Below, one piece after another: positions 1 through 13,858 of a stretch of DNA of 64,000 nucleotides. The stretch lies in NCBI RefSeq assembly GCF_008831285.2, contig NC_045141.1, forward strand, positions 11,210,106 through 11,274,105. The letters run 5' to 3'. The notes under the pieces are model-generated. The model had not been told where the DNA came from. It made no database searches and saw nothing but the letters and a program-made list of their open reading frames with translations. Source of the DNA: Nymphaea colorata (lineage: Eukaryota > Streptophyta > Magnoliopsida > Nymphaeales > Nymphaeaceae). The position numbers and the translations under genes were made by a program. Numbering within the stretch: the first letter of the stretch is position 1; each line of letters opens with the position of its first letter.

Positions 1-279
1 AAGAAGAGAAGAAAAAAGAGGACAAGAAGTAAAAGAAAAGAAAAGGACAAAAAACAAAAAGAGATTGGTCTAACATGCTTTTATCTAAATGAAAAGAGAT
101 TGACCTAACATCCAATTCGTAAGAGCAGCATGCTGAGAGAAGGTAATAGAGGATGACTTAAAGACCTCTAATTTAATCCTAGCTTTATAATATACTATGT
201 GTTCAACACCAACATTAAAATTGAAAAATCATGTAGATTTAGAGAAAAGTGAGAAGGAGGAGCCATAGGCTAGTCCTTC

Positions 280-703
280 TTTTTGGACATGTGTTTCTGT
301 TTGGAGGAGGAGCGATAGCCTGGTCATATAAGCAACAGGATGTGTTGGTCAACATACACAAGAAGAAGAGTATGTAGCATGTGATATTGTAACTACCTTT
401 GCTGTCTGGATAAATCGGTTCTTGAAAGACTTGAAGTTAGATCTTGAACATGAACTAGTTCAACTATATTGAGATAATCAGACAACGATATCTCTTATAA
501 AAAATGATTCGCTTAGCCCAAAGAGTAAGCATATAATGATAAAATACTATTATGTTCACGAAATGATTGAGAAAAATAAAATCTCAGTTGATTACATGCC
601 TATTAATGATATGGTAGCTGACCCCTTAACTAAAGGAATCTCTGATGATCTGTTTATCAAGTATGTAGCCCAGAAGAGCAAAGATATATTTGAAAGGTTG
701 TGA
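280..703 (+). pseudogene. Ty1/Copia RNase H relic (3' end of pol)
   Basis: Translated by eye, the last part of this stretch gives the C-terminal RNase H of a plant Copia polyprotein. A GGGAIAW-like segment lies near 300, EEYVACDIV near 363, and the ADPLTKGIS signature near 618-644. The frame ends at TGA 701-703. It is broken: an in-frame TGA at 470-472 replaces the residue before DNQ, and the part before about 360 is in a shifted frame. It is followed by a purine-rich tract and an LTR-like sequence from 855, as expected for the 3' end of an LTR element entering from the left edge. The sequence is unlike the two Copia elements at 40 kb and 58 kb, so it is another lineage. Confidence 0.8.
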
Positions 704-854
704 AGGAAAGCCATTGAAAGGAAAAACTCGCTATAAACCTTGAACAAATTTAAGTTATAATAGATAAACCATTTTTGGAAAACTACGTAACTAAAGATTA
801 AGGAAACCTACAAATAGTAGAAACAAACTGATGGTCTTATGGCCAAGTGGGAGA

Positions 855-1235
855 TGTTGGATAGTAGCCATGAACCCTATCTTTTTCCTCTCGTTTACAA
901 GATTAACATGCAATCAGTTTACTAAATAAAAGATTTTCATTACTTGCTTTTCTTCGATTATCCCTCACTGGCCGTAACCGTTCGTTGGAAAAACAGGAAA
1001 ACCTATGAGGCTGGTATATAAGCCCAGCACTACTCAATCTAGTTTTAATTTGAATAGATTACTCTAATCGAACCTCATAGAAGCAAACCCGCTTATCTTT
1101 TTCTCCTCCTCTTTCTCTTGTTTTCAAGAGCTGCTGCTGCTTCCTCCAGTTCGTGCACAGACTTGAAGCCTCTACTGGTAACTTGCTGAAAGGACAGACC
1201 CCGCTGCCCAAGTCTTTCGTTGGCTCAACTCCATT
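855..1235 (+). repeat. Probable 3' LTR of the left-edge Copia relic
   Basis: It starts with TGTTGGATAG directly after a purine-rich GTGGGAGA tract, about 150 bp past the RNase H stop, which is the usual place for a 3' LTR. A TATATAAG box occurs near 1016-1023. The right border is not clear because no partner LTR is in the window, so the end is approximate. Confidence 0.55.
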
Positions 1236-1239
1236 AAGT

Positions 1240-3670
1240 TTCTAATCACATTTTTTCCCATTTCATGACCATTTCAGTTTGGAAGCTAATCACATTCTCT
1301 AGGAATGAATTAAATTTCTAAAGCCTCTGGATCAACTCAGTTCACTCAACAGAATGCCCAGAAGCTTCCAGATTCCTCTGCAGATGTCTTTCAATGGTGT
1401 TGGCCAAAAGTTTTGCTAATCTAAAGCTTCAGGTAGTTTTTCGTAACTCTGTTTTTTTGTTTTCTCATCCAGCAACAAAATTGAGATTTAAGACACCTAG
1501 ATAAAATGGTTGAGAACCAAGCTTCTGCCAAATCACTCGAGATGGCCAAGCTTTCTAAAAATTTTATGGAAAAATGAATTCAATAGATTAAAAGCTAAGA
1601 AAGACAACATAGAGAGAAGCCAAGCTGCTGATCCGTCAGGAATGATGTGCTTATTACTGAAAAGGGTTGATGCTTCCCTAGGAACCAGTTCATTCGCTCA
1701 TGTTATTTGAGATCTGTAGATGTGATGCATTGAGACAGCGACAGCAAACAGCCTCATGAATTCAGTGAACAACATTTGCAAGGTGTGTTTTATGATATGC
1801 GATGTGTCAGGATTGCACCGTTCTGCATGGGACGTCACATGTCCTGATTGACATAATTAGACGTTCCAACCAAATGGCATAAAAAAAAGGAGAAAAATGT
1901 AAATAACAATATTAAAGATGGAGCAAGAGCTTTCCAGAACTACTATGGCGTGGGTCCCTTCAACTCACATATACAACACCCATCACTTACCCGGCCAGTC
2001 CTTATTAATACTTGGCTTTTCTTTGATTCTTTCAGAGTCTTGTTCGAATTGCATGATAGATTGTTTTTTCATCTGCAGATAGGAACCAAGCCAATTAATT
2101 GTTATCTGTCACTCATCGGATACCATGTGAACTTCAAGCTAGCAAAGACGACACCAAGGAAAGCGGACATGTAGATACAAAAATAGAATTTGTCAATGCG
2201 GAAGAGGTGATAAGCATCCTTGATCTTGATCGGGCCGAGCATGGAGGACATTATGATTGTTGATAGCACCACCAATCTAATGGGGTGTACTAGAAGAGTG
2301 GCGTCTGAAATAGGAGTGTAAGTAACATGCCATTAGCCATGACAACATCAGGATCTGCTGTTCTGCAACCTGCATTCTAGTTCACAGCCATTTCAAAAAA
2401 GCCCCTGAAAAAATCCAGAAGGCCTGGTGTAAGAAACAAGGCAATCAAGCAACTATGTGCGACTGAAAAAAGAAACTTATCAAGGCATGCATCAACACAG
2501 ATTGACATGCAATTTACTTAGAGGGCTTTGGCCTCAAATACATTATGCAAGTCCTTGCCTAGTGATTCCTGTATCCATCAAGAGCAAATCAAGGCATATA
2601 ATGTATTGTAATCCATTAAATTCTATCTCAACTGCACACCTGAAATGGAACCGTAAAGGTAGTCCCACACAACTCAAAGGGGATTCAATATGATGAATCA
2701 GTATATATACTACAGTAAGAGATGGTGTGCCATGATATCAACCAGATGTTGCAGGAATTGTGACCTGGTAGAAGCAGCGAAGATACATGGGCTGCCCACA
2801 CTAGCACATCAAAAGTTTCGTAGTCTAGATCCAATTTTTTTGACTCAGGAGCATCATCGGTTTGTAGGATTTTATGCTGTGAAGTGTGAACCGTAGAGGA
2901 CAAGTATTACTTGCAACTATTAACGAGGCAACAGCCATTCCTTCTATATGTGGTCAGGTGAGTTTAAGCATATAATTGCCTTCTTCCATAAATAAGATCA
3001 GCATTGCAACAGTTATTTATATAAATATCTACAGTTGAAAAATATGGAGCTAACTGCAAACCTTGCAAAGGGGGAAACTTGCCCGGAGCAGAAAATTTGG
3101 CGAGTCCTTGCATCTCTATGCATGAAATAGTTTTTTGTTTTTTTTTTTTTTTCATTTCACATTAAGTTGAGCATTATCAGGTGTTCTTTGCACTTCGAAA
3201 TAGTTGTCAATGGTGTAACTTGTATAGGTTGTGTTTCATCATATCCCATTGCAACAACAAATAAAGTGATCTAGAGCAATGCTAGTTAACAGTATCTGTC
3301 TTCAGAAGAAGCACCAGTCTTGAGATTTTGATTGCACTTTGCCTAATATCTATAATGCTTTGCAAGATTTGTTATATAATATTATCAATATTTAGCAATG
3401 ATAGTTGACGTTGGACATTTTGTATTCGTTTCTTTTCTTGCTAAAAAGATGCAGTAGTATCTGCTGCCAGCAGTTGGAGATGAATAGCTACTGAAGGAGG
3501 CATTAGCAACACACTATTGTGGTACCAACAGTTAAAATGTCAGTAACGCATTCCCTGCGTTAGGAAGGACCAAACACTTGGGAAATAAATTTGTAACGGG
3601 ACAAAACTCGCAACACAGTGATTGTGTTACTATAGACTTTTAAATTTGTAGTGTAACCTGTTAGAATTAT
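1240..3670. other. Gene-free stretch
   Basis: Only short open frames occur, without recognisable domains, good codon bias or paired splice sites. A T-rich run lies near 3130-3152. I see no structured repeat here. Confidence 0.5.
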
Positions 3671-3682
3671 ATGAAATAGCTG

Positions 3683-4217
3683 GTTATGCCATTTGGATTA
3701 AAGAATGCCCCATCTCAGTTCCAAGGAAGAATGGATGAAATATTTAAGGAACATGAGTGTGCCATCAATTACATAGATGTTTTTTAATAGCATAACATAT
3801 GGTGGGGGAACATCTGCAACACTTGAAAATGTTTGCAGAAGAAATATGTGCAAGACCTGACATTGGACTCACAAATCTGAAGAAAAATTTTAGATGGACT
3901 GAAAAAATCTGAAGAAAAATTTTAGATAGCAAAAAGGGAAATTGTCTTTCTTCTATTAAATATAAAAAATGTGAAAATATCGATGCAGGAACATGTATTA
4001 AAGAAAATAGAGCAGTTCCTAGATGTACTCGAAGGAAAAAATCAGTGTCACAGACTTTTAGGGTGTTTAAAATTATGTAGAGGGATATATCGAAAAACTA
4101 TCAGAGAAAACCAAAGAAATGGAGCAGGTAATGAATAAAGAACCATTTGTGTGAACAAGGGAAGCTACGAGAGCCATCAAAAGACTGAAAGAAGAAGGTC
4201 ATGCATACGAAAGATAA
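3683..4217 (+). pseudogene. Endogenous pararetrovirus-like RT/RNase H fragment
   Basis: Read in shifting frames, this stretch gives reverse transcriptase motif MPFGLKNAPSQFQ near 3686-3725. A degenerate YIDD-type site follows near 3770, where the second D of the catalytic pair is lost and a stop follows within a few codons. Then come HLQHLKMFAE near 3815, an EHVLKK segment near 3990 and a GCLKL-like segment near 4060. This order of motifs resembles Caulimoviridae polyproteins more than Ty3/Gypsy elements, but Gypsy is not excluded. At least one internal stop and several frameshifts are present, so it is a dead fossil. No coat, movement or leader sequences were recognised beside it. Confidence 0.6.
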
Positions 4218-4440
4218 AAAAGAATGGTGAAAGAGTTTGCAGGTTTGCTTCATTGGGGCATGTTGTTCATTGTATTCGAGCTGTTTCATCAGAGCGATTC
4301 TTTTGCTCATGATCGGGGTGTTTCTAATGTTTGGATGTACTCTTTGTATTGTGGGATTTCGGTACTTGGTTTTGTTATTTTGAACTGGCTGTAATCTCCT
4401 AACTCTTTGTTGGGAGTTTGATGGCAATGCTGAAACATAA

Positions 4441-4445
4441 TGCTT

Positions 4446-4494
<49 letters not shown>
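4441..4494. repeat. Compound (CT)n(TA)n microsatellite
   Basis: About 12 CT units run directly into about 14 TA units. The same CT-then-TA architecture recurs at 6411-6468 and 22625-22692. Confidence 0.95.
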
Positions 4495-4497
<3 letters not shown>

Positions 4498-5279
4498 ATG
4501 GGTAGTGCAACGATCGTGTTGGGTGATGTGTATTAACCATGTCCTAAGTTTCGAGTTCTGGAGTGTGCTGTCCTGATTATGGTATCCGTTTAGCTGGATT
4601 TGAAAAAAAGAATGTTTAGATCCAATCACCAATCGGGTTTGGATTTGGTATGCAGTTGCATAACTAAATTGGAATTCAATATCCAAATGGATCTGCAGGC
4701 AAAGAATACATCTGACCAATTACATATAAATGTCAGGTCATATGTTAGTCGTGGGACATGAATTCTGTTTGTGACAGACCTTATGTTAGTTAGATCCAAA
4801 TTAAATTTTGGAAAAAACAAAGAAGCTCCAGGTTCAGATCTGATTATGTAGAATTCCACTGGATGAATCAGCAGATACAAGCCGTTTACATCCCTCTTCA
4901 CAAGAGAGTTTCTTCACTGCTTTAGTGCTTTAGACTTGCGACAAATTAATGTCGCATAACCGAGTATTTATGTAAACTATAGGCGTCCTTCAACTTTGGA
5001 AGCATTAAGCCAAACCGATTAGCTAGCGAATAGAGGCCCTCTGGTGTCTGTAGGGAAAGGAAAGAGGAAGAGCTAGAGTGCAAAAACAAGAAGATACTTT
5101 CAAATGGAAAATTCTTTACATAAAGACCAAAAAGTCAAAATGGAGTTCTATTTCATGAGCTCATCTTTCTCTGCTAACTAATCCAATGAAGTGCTTGCCT
5201 CTTACAATATTATTACTTCTTGACATCTTCTAGATACATCACTGGCTTTGATTAAATTTGGTGAGCTAGCTGTGACCTC

Positions 5280-5283
<4 letters not shown>

Positions 5284-5322
<39 letters not shown>
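5284..5322. repeat. (TA)n microsatellite
   Basis: An uninterrupted TA run of about 19 units, followed by AGGAGG. Confidence 0.95.
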
Positions 5323-5325
<3 letters not shown>

Positions 5326-6408
5326 AGGACTAAATTATATTTTGTCGAATTATGTATCGTACGTACACTGTGCTGTACCGAGGTGCCAGGGCAATATATC
5401 GACGCCCTAATTTTTTAAAGCAAACTTTCAATGTGTACAAAAAATTGTGCATTTGTGGCGACCAGAATTTCCCTCATAAGTAAAAAGAGGAGCCCTCTTG
5501 TAACAACCAGAAAATCAATGAAAAAGTTAAAAGTTTTTTTATTTTTATTTTTTTTGTGCATATCTATTGGGTGCACCACCCCGTGCACGCAACTCACTTA
5601 GTTTTTTTTGCATAAACATGAGGTACATGTCTGCCTAATCGTACCTGATTTCATACTAATTATATAAAAGATCGTCGAGTTGACCTTGGGAATATATTAC
5701 TGTGGCAAGGTAGTGTATTAAGCTCCATTACTAGGATATGCTGAATTTCATGAAATTTCTACACACCAAGTCCATGTAGATCTCATACAGTATGCAACCA
5801 TGCAAAACATAAGGGCGCCACATCAAATCTCTTGAGAATTTCCCTCAAAATCCAAATATCATGATATTCTTTGCAACTGGTTACTATAAAAATGTTGATA
5901 ATTGTTCTACTTACATCACATCAGTTAGTCTAGTGCATGTATTTGTCACCAGGCAATGACTGCAACTAGCTTTTAATTTCTACAAAATTAGATAGAAAAC
6001 AAAATAGGATTTACAGAAGATATTGACCGAACCGGTTTTCTAAATAGAATGAGCTATGCATGAATGTTTGAGACTACGCATGAAGAAAGTATCTCTATTT
6101 TTTGCCTATTAGGAAGCTTCAAGAGGATTTGCTAAGATCTAATCAATGCCTACAAATGATAAATCATAGGTGGGAAAATGCAATTTGGTGCTATTATATA
6201 CCTTCCGCTAAGAACATGAGTTGGACAGGAGATCGGCATACTTGAGCTGTTGAAAATATCTTCCATTTGGTACGCAGCCCACAAGGTTATATGCAAAAAT
6301 GGAAGTTCCATAGGATGAATTTATCATTGAGGGTGGAGGGTTAGGATTTTTCAACGAAGATTTATTGAGTTGGCCATATCTAGCTAACATATATGCCCAA
6401 CATGTGGT

Positions 6409-6410
<2 letters not shown>

Positions 6411-6467
<57 letters not shown>

Positions 6468-6468
6468 G
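6411..6468. repeat. Compound (CT)n(TA)n microsatellite
   Basis: A CT run of about 18 units fused to a TA run of about 11 units. Confidence 0.95.
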
Positions 6469-7603
6469 TCATGCAAAAGATAAGTGTGCTAGAGCATATC
6501 AACATGTTTCTATCAATTCAAATTGCTCTTTTTTTTTCTATTTTTTCGTTTCCAACACATCACATAAGAAAAAAACTTTGACCTACAGAGAACATTAGGA
6601 AACTTAATATCCTTCCATTCTATTTTCAGACTTTAAATTTCCCTTTCTCAAAGGAAGCAGAGTCCTTTAACTGTTCTGCATATATGGCTTTGCCTTCCAT
6701 CTAATTGCTGTAATTAGTTTCTACCTTTTCCCTCACATTCTCAAATTTTGGACAGCAATAAAAAAAAGGAGTTTGTTATCTGACAGCTCACTTTTCAAAG
6801 CAATCAAGTTATGATATATGTTGAGAGAGAATTACACCTTCACCATTGTTTTGTTTCATTTCATTTACATCGATAGTGTTAGTAGGGTTCCTCTAAAAGT
6901 ACATCGTTCCGGCTCATAATAATGCCCTTATGTTGTTGCCTCCTTTAAAAAGTTGGTTTATCAGATTATTTTATCTGGTTATGCAATCAGGACTCGTACA
7001 AGTTGACATTCATATTAATTTTCTTCCTTTCTTCCTAATGCTAATTTCCTTTGCCTTTATATATTATTTAACTCACCCTTGTTTATGTGTGTGTGACGGC
7101 ACTTATATTACTGTGGTGATGGATGAAACAATCTCAGTACGTAGCTCAACATTTAAGTACATTGTCATATAATTAAAGCTTGTTTAGTAAACGTATTATC
7201 TAAGTTTTAGGTATATGTCACCTAGACAAAGATACCAAGTTTTCAAACCCATTTAAGTTCTCACGAAATTGGGTTATGTCCCCTAAATGATGTGCAACTC
7301 CGTTAAAATTGAGTTGCTTTTTTTTTTGTTTCGTGTAACCACAGCTTGCATCAATCTGGCAGGGGTGCCAAACTGACTAAACCCAACGCTACATCTGTAG
7401 TTGAAAAAAAATATATGCCTTTGGCCTGGTTGGACAAGTTTGACACGTCCAAAACAAAAAATTAGGGTTTCACCTACAGATTGTTGAAAAAATGGTTTGT
7501 GCGTTTTCGTTGGCTCATTACTACCTTTAACCTTAGGTGGACAAATCATACGACTGAGCACATGGTTAAGAAACAAAACCTTAAACAGCCACTTTCAGTT
7601 GAG

Positions 7604-7604
7604 G

Positions 7605-7643
<39 letters not shown>

Positions 7644-7673
7644 CAGAGAGAGAAAGAGAGAGAGAGAGAGAGA
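7604..7673. repeat. Compound (TA)n(CA)n(GA)n microsatellite
   Basis: Three dinucleotide runs lie in series, TA, then CA, then GA with one AA interruption. A separate GA run follows at about 7811-7843 and another at 8333-8363. Confidence 0.9.
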
Positions 7674-7810
7674 GGAACAAGAACCAACTTACTTAGCCTC
7701 CATAATGACACTCTTAATGTCAAGTTCAACATTTCTCAATACCATCAAGATGACACCCTCCAAGATTTGGTGCTGTGGTTATAACATGCCACCCAACCAA
7801 AGATGTGGTT

Positions 7811-7846
<36 letters not shown>

Positions 7847-8328
7847 AATTTGTCTTCCAACTTTTTGTCCTCTTGTGGCCTATAGTTTTGTTAGCCCAAA
7901 GGAAGGCAGGCAAGGTTGTCCCTTTTCACTTCAAATCAATTGTGCCAATTGCCCACTGCCCATGTATTTAATTAAGAGAGAGAGAGCTGAAAAGAACTTT
8001 ACTAAACAAAAGCATATCTAAGAGAGGTGGATGTGAAAAACACCAAGATAAGATTACAATGAAAACTGCATAAGTGAAAGTAAAGAAATCAGAGTTGATT
8101 CTTGATGAGCCGTAAGAACCGGAAAGAGCTCTAAACGGTTAACATGCAACAGACCACGGAAGTTATAGGTAATACTTAGAAAACAAAAAGTTCATATATG
8201 CTACTAAAAGATAATAACCAAGTCTGCCAAAGGATTCGTCATTTTCTCGTAATAAAAGGGCTAAATAAAAGGTCCTGGGCAAAGGAAGATTGGGAGACAG
8301 TAGGTACAGGTGCTGCTAAGTAGTAGTA

Positions 8329-8367
<39 letters not shown>

Positions 8368-9164
8368 ATAAATGCTTCAAACAGACAATAAGGCACACAA
8401 AGAGACGCGAAGTGTAGCATAAGGCTTTTGTTCTTGAGATGCAAATCACGAAAAAACATTACGAAGTTCAGTAATTTTCTTTGCACTAAACTTGGCTGGA
8501 AAAAGAAAAAAACATACTGGACTAGTTATGCATTCTAACATTCAGATACCATTTAATTATCTTATTGGTAATACATAGCTGCAGTTTGTGAGCATTGGAG
8601 ACGTCGATCTTAAAGGAAGCAACAAAGTCCCATCACACTGCCAACTGCTGGCTCCCTATTCAAAGGAGTGCACAACTACCCACACCAAGACAAGGCGAAA
8701 TAAAAAAGAAAAGAGGCAAAGATTAGGACATGACACCAACTTCAACTTCGACTTGGCAGGACTTCTTCACCTAATCCACATGACAGTACTCTCTTTTGAA
8801 TATTTAAATATCATTCATCATCTATTGGATCACATCACGGAAATCCTCTTTCATTGAATTCATATATTATCTATAAACCTAACTTCCAAGTATATAATAA
8901 AAGACTATGATCAGGTTGGCAACTCCAAAGCTTCTTGCTACAACTTGCTAAACAAGAACCAGATGTGGGCGGGTGACATATTTCCTGCCTAGCTGCAGCT
9001 TCTGTGTTGCTTCCTTGTGCTTCTTCCATTGTTGGCGATATTTCCATTGACTGCAGGTAGACGAAAGCACAGAGGCCATGATTGATTATGTGGGTTTATT
9101 TAGAAAGGCGTTGACTGGTTCTGAGATTGCGCTCTTCCGCGGGGTGCTGACGTTGTGGAGGGCT

Positions 9165-11968
9165 TTAATGGATGGGCATCTGTTGGTTGAGCGGCTGAGG
9201 AACGGGGAGATGGCCGCTCTCCTGCAGGCTCGTGACTGTTTCATACAGGCATTCCCTGACCGGCGTGAAGTTGAGACCCAACTGCACCAGGCGCTTGTTG
9301 GTGAATTTGTAGGGTTTGGCCCTTGGATTGATTTCGTCCGAGCACCTGCCCACCGTAACCAGTGCCCATTAGTTTAAGCTGTGTAAATAGTAGTTACCAA
9401 GACATACAAGTTCAGGAGATCAAATTCACCAACCTGCTGTTGGAGATCAAAAGTTTCAGCAAATTTGAACAAATAAAAGATCTTAAAAATCAGAAAAAAT
9501 AAAATAAAAGATAAACTAATAAAAAATTCAAAAATCATGAGAAAATGAAAAATAACGAGATATTCATTTTTGCTAATTTTTTTCTGATATTTTTGTTTTA
9601 CTTGTTTTTTCATAAATATCACGACATTTGTGAAAAGCTTGCGATATCTGTGAAGCCTCGAAAGTAAATTATGCTTACCAATCTGATAGTTTTAAAAGAT
9701 CATATTCATTGTAAACAATGTTGTATCTTACTATATATATCTATGTGGCAACTGCTGATTGCCTTGATAAGTGTTTGCTCAATTTGATTAAGTAGCTAAG
9801 GATGTACCCATCTGATTTTGACCCTCTGGTCACGTGTTGAGAACGAAGCTTCATGTCTTCATAAAGTAGGCGACGCTGTTTGAAATGCTTGCTTCCATCT
9901 AAATCAAACACAAAAAGGACTTGTGGTCTAGCTATAAAGCCATGATGGGCACTGGTGTAACAGTTGGCTAGCTTCACAAAGTCACTGTCAATGTGAAGCA
10001 GGTTATATGTTTGACCCTGAACACGGGTCTCAAAGGAGAACATTTTGCAGACGACAAAGAACGCCTGAGATTTTCGCTAAAGTCTTCGATTTAGTGGGTG
10101 GGCTCGTTCTGATCATAGGAACACAAACACCCTCAAGAACCACAATTAGGTACTAGTCCTCTTTTCAAACATACGAACAAAAAAAACATGAATTAGTCTT
10201 CATTGCATACCTAAACCAAAAGACAGCAGCACAAGAGTCGAGAGCAGCTGTGTCCACTTGCCTAAGTGTTTTTCAATCAACACCTTCAAATTGAACGTAC
10301 TTAGAAAGAGTTTAATCCCTATGAACTAATTTGGAGATGAGTTGATTTGCTCCAAGAATGAAGTGTAGGCAGGATTAGTAGTGGCAAACAAAAAAGAAAA
10401 AAAAAGGAAAACCGACTATGTAATGTACTTATCTGCTAGATTATGAGCGGACGCTTTTTCAATATACCCTGAGTGATTCCTATTGATGCATGTACTGAGG
10501 GGCAGGTGCAGGGTCGATGATTTCAAAATGGGCTTCTCCATTCCTTAGATAAAAAAGATCACCAGATCCGCTGCTGAATGCCAAACCTATTCCAACAGCT
10601 CAGACTTCCGGCCCAAATATGATGTGTACACCATTATAATTTTAAATCATTTTAATATAAATTTTGGAGTTCCCTAATGAAACTTTTGATGGGTTGGTGT
10701 GAACCTTGGCCCACACTTGCCCCCATGTATATCCGCCATTGTTAGACTCGGATTGTGGGGATCGCAGCCCCTTGTGCGTTTAAGCTTAAAGGGTTTGCTT
10801 GGCTGCTAAGGGAGATTAACCAGTGGCACGGATAAGTGTGGTAGGTAGCTGCTCATTCATATTATGCCACATACTTTAGTTAATTTACGTATTAATTCCT
10901 CCACATAATTTAGTTTAGTACATATTGGTGCCCCTCAAATCTATGATACACTGCCACAAATTTCTTCTAGCTCGGCCGTTGGTGACAAGAAATCAGCTAC
11001 CCATGATGCTGGAGGACTCTACCTGCTCATTTGACTTCTATAAGGTCTGGAAGGGTAGTAGTAAAACTAGTTCTTCCTGGTAAGTTTATTTGTCCATAAA
11101 AATCTACAAATAAAATTCAAGCAGAAATCATGCAAGACATGAAAAGTGTGAGATGCCAAACTTTGTTTGCTTGTGCGCACACAGGTTGGGTCCTCGGATG
11201 CGAAGTTGGTTATATGCACCATGTTGTGGACGAATTTTCTTGTGCCAATATAGTTAATGCCAAAAATACTTTCAGTTCACATATAAAAAAAAGCCAAAAA
11301 TATTTTCAGTTCACACATAAAAAAAAAAAAGAGAAAACTTTTTGTAAAGATAAAAATAAAAATAAAAAGACAACAAAGATTTTTTTTTTTAAATTATAAA
11401 ATATCGTTCTGTTCTTAGATACGTATATGGGTTGAGTGCCCCTAACAGCGCTCGCAAGCCTTTTTAACCGGTTGTGGTAAATGTCCTTTTCAAACAGGGA
11501 CAGGGCCGTATCATTGTCCTTAGACGACAAGGGGGCGGTTGAGGGTACATCATAAGTCATACAATGTGAATGTCATTTAATTTCTCGTGAAAACCAAACT
11601 GATCAGGTCGATCGCTTCCATAACCTAAAAATGATGTCGGTTCACAAGATGTCATTTTCTCAAGAAAAATATTAAACTTAGGCCCCTTCTAAATTTATAA
11701 GAAAATGATGACCAAAGAACCGAAATAACTACATACATATATTTTTTATTTAGATATCTAGTTTAACAATTTAGGTAGGCATTTTCTAGGAAGAGAATCT
11801 CCAACCGAACATCCCAACATCACCAAATGATGGAATTGTTGCTATATTTTAATCCATACTACTGCTAGTTGCCCACAAAGTGATCCGCCAAATCACATCA
11901 TCAAAATGGATGATGTTCATGAGCAATGGCGCCACTGTTCAATATATAATCGAAGGCCGACCGATGTG

Positions 11969-11999
<31 letters not shown>

Positions 12000-13811
12000 C
12001 TATATATATATATAAAAGAAAAGAAGAAATTATGCCAAAAATATAATTAGTGGACAATTATAGAGTAAGGACTGGGTCATATACCTGGTGGGTAGGGGAT
12101 ATTCCGGGAAGAGCTTGGAGAGGATGGCGACGACGTCGCCGCGATGAAGCATACTCTCGGCGCAGATGTAGCGGCCGGAGGCGGAGGGGTGCTCGAAGAC
12201 GAGAATGTGAGCGAGGGCGGCGTCCCGGACGTGGACGTAGGCCTGCACGGCGTTGGCGTACGTCTTCACCGCTCCGGTGAGGTACTTCATGATGTGGACG
12301 GTGCTGGCATTGACGGTGGGCTGCAGCAGCGGCCCGACCACCAGCACCGGGTTGACCACCACCAGGTCCACCCCCTTCTCTTTCGCCACCTGCCACGCCG
12401 TCTGCTCCGCCACCGTCTTCCCGAAACAGTACCAGTTCTGCAAAAACATCGCTTCCAAATCTCATTATCGTTCCTTCGGTTCCTTCACCGAGTAAGGAAG
12501 AAGAAGACGGTTTGGTTAAGAACGGATAAGGGGGAGGGAGTCCTGCTTCTACTGCACCAACCTTGGTGTTCTTGCAGTACTCGAGGTCGCTCCAGCAGTT
12601 CTCGTCGACAACCGCGTCCGGGTTCCGGTTGGGGTCCATGTAAACGGTGCCGATCGAGGAGGTGAACACGATGCGCTCGACTCCGGCCTCTCCTGCCGCC
12701 TCGATCACGTTCTTGGTGCCCTTTACGGCCGGCTCGATCATTTGTTCCTGTTTAATCAGAGCACCATCGTCATCCATTCCTCTTCATGAAAAATTAGTTG
12801 AAGTCATACCAAGAAGAAGAAGTTGGTACCGGATCGTCGGTGACTGGGGAGGCCGTGTGGAAGACTCCGTGACATCCTTTGATGGCGGAGAGAAGGCTTT
12901 CGTAATCGAGGAGGTCGGCCCTCATCAGCACCAGCCTCTCCTCAGCTCCTTCCAGTTTCTTCAAGTGGAAGTTCTTCGGGTCGTCTGCTCATTTTTCCGG
13001 CGTCCATGAAAAAAGAACAAACAAAATTAGATCACACCTCCATCAATTTCGAAATTCCTGTTCAACAAAATTACGCCAAGCAGTAGTCATGACTTGTGAG
13101 GTATGCTAGCATTTGTAATACATTTGAATATTGAAATTTTAATGGACATCAGACCCAAAAAACAAATAGGGACAATAAACACCGCTCTTTTAGAATTCCA
13201 TTACAAGGTTTCATTAAAGAGACATGCGAGCTAATTCAATTCACGTAACATCACGGCCTATTACTCACAAAGTGCCGAGAAGGGAGACCGAAGTCTACAA
13301 GTTTTGACCAAATTGTGAACGAATCGAGTAAAAAATAAAATTATGTAAGTCTCTCCTTGGGGCCCATTAATTAGAATCCTGCACGCACGTATTTATGACG
13401 ATACACCACATAATTTATTTTGTATATATACGTATAAGGTAAAATTTTCCACATTTAGGCTTCCATTAAATCACGGCCACCGACAATGCATATTAAACAT
13501 ACCCCTTTCATGCAATATTGAAGGGTTAAAAGATTTTTTATCGAAACAAAAATGAAATGATAATTTTTATTTATAAGAGCTATTGAATGATGACTCTAGT
13601 TATTTAAATTTATCTCTAACCAAGGTCATCTATCTAAAGTATGAATAGTTGAGAGAAAAAACAATTTAAAAAATGTAAACTTATGTTACACGATCAAAAT
13701 CTCTATCACCTTTTTATCGTTTTTTTTTTCTAACCGTCAATCGTGTTGGATCAAAGGTACAAACTAGATTAGATGGTTGAGTAACTTTAAAAGCACTAGA
13801 ATTAATATTTA

Positions 13812-13858
<47 letters not shown>

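Larger units (their letters stand above)
4230..9150. other. Gene-free stretch downstream of the CCR gene, microsatellite-rich
   Basis: No coding frame is convincing here. The stretch is dominated by AT-rich DNA with compound CT/TA, CA/GA and GA microsatellites, several over 40 bp. Apparent frames such as those over 6365-6598 and 7481-7784 are translated microsatellite. The part just below 9165 should hold the CCR 3' UTR. Confidence 0.5.

Noticed and set aside
6365-6598. Short Ser/Leu and Tyr/Ile-rich frames
   Set aside because: Translated CT and TA microsatellites.
12144-12665. Plus-strand frame of 173 codons antisense to CCR
   Set aside because: It is a shadow of GC-rich CCR exons, without homology.
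12058-12777. Long minus-strand frame running through CCR exons 3-4 and the intron between them
   Set aside because: It reads the intron and then exon 4 in the wrong frame, giving Arg/Gly/Pro-rich sequence. The spliced frame is conserved and correct.
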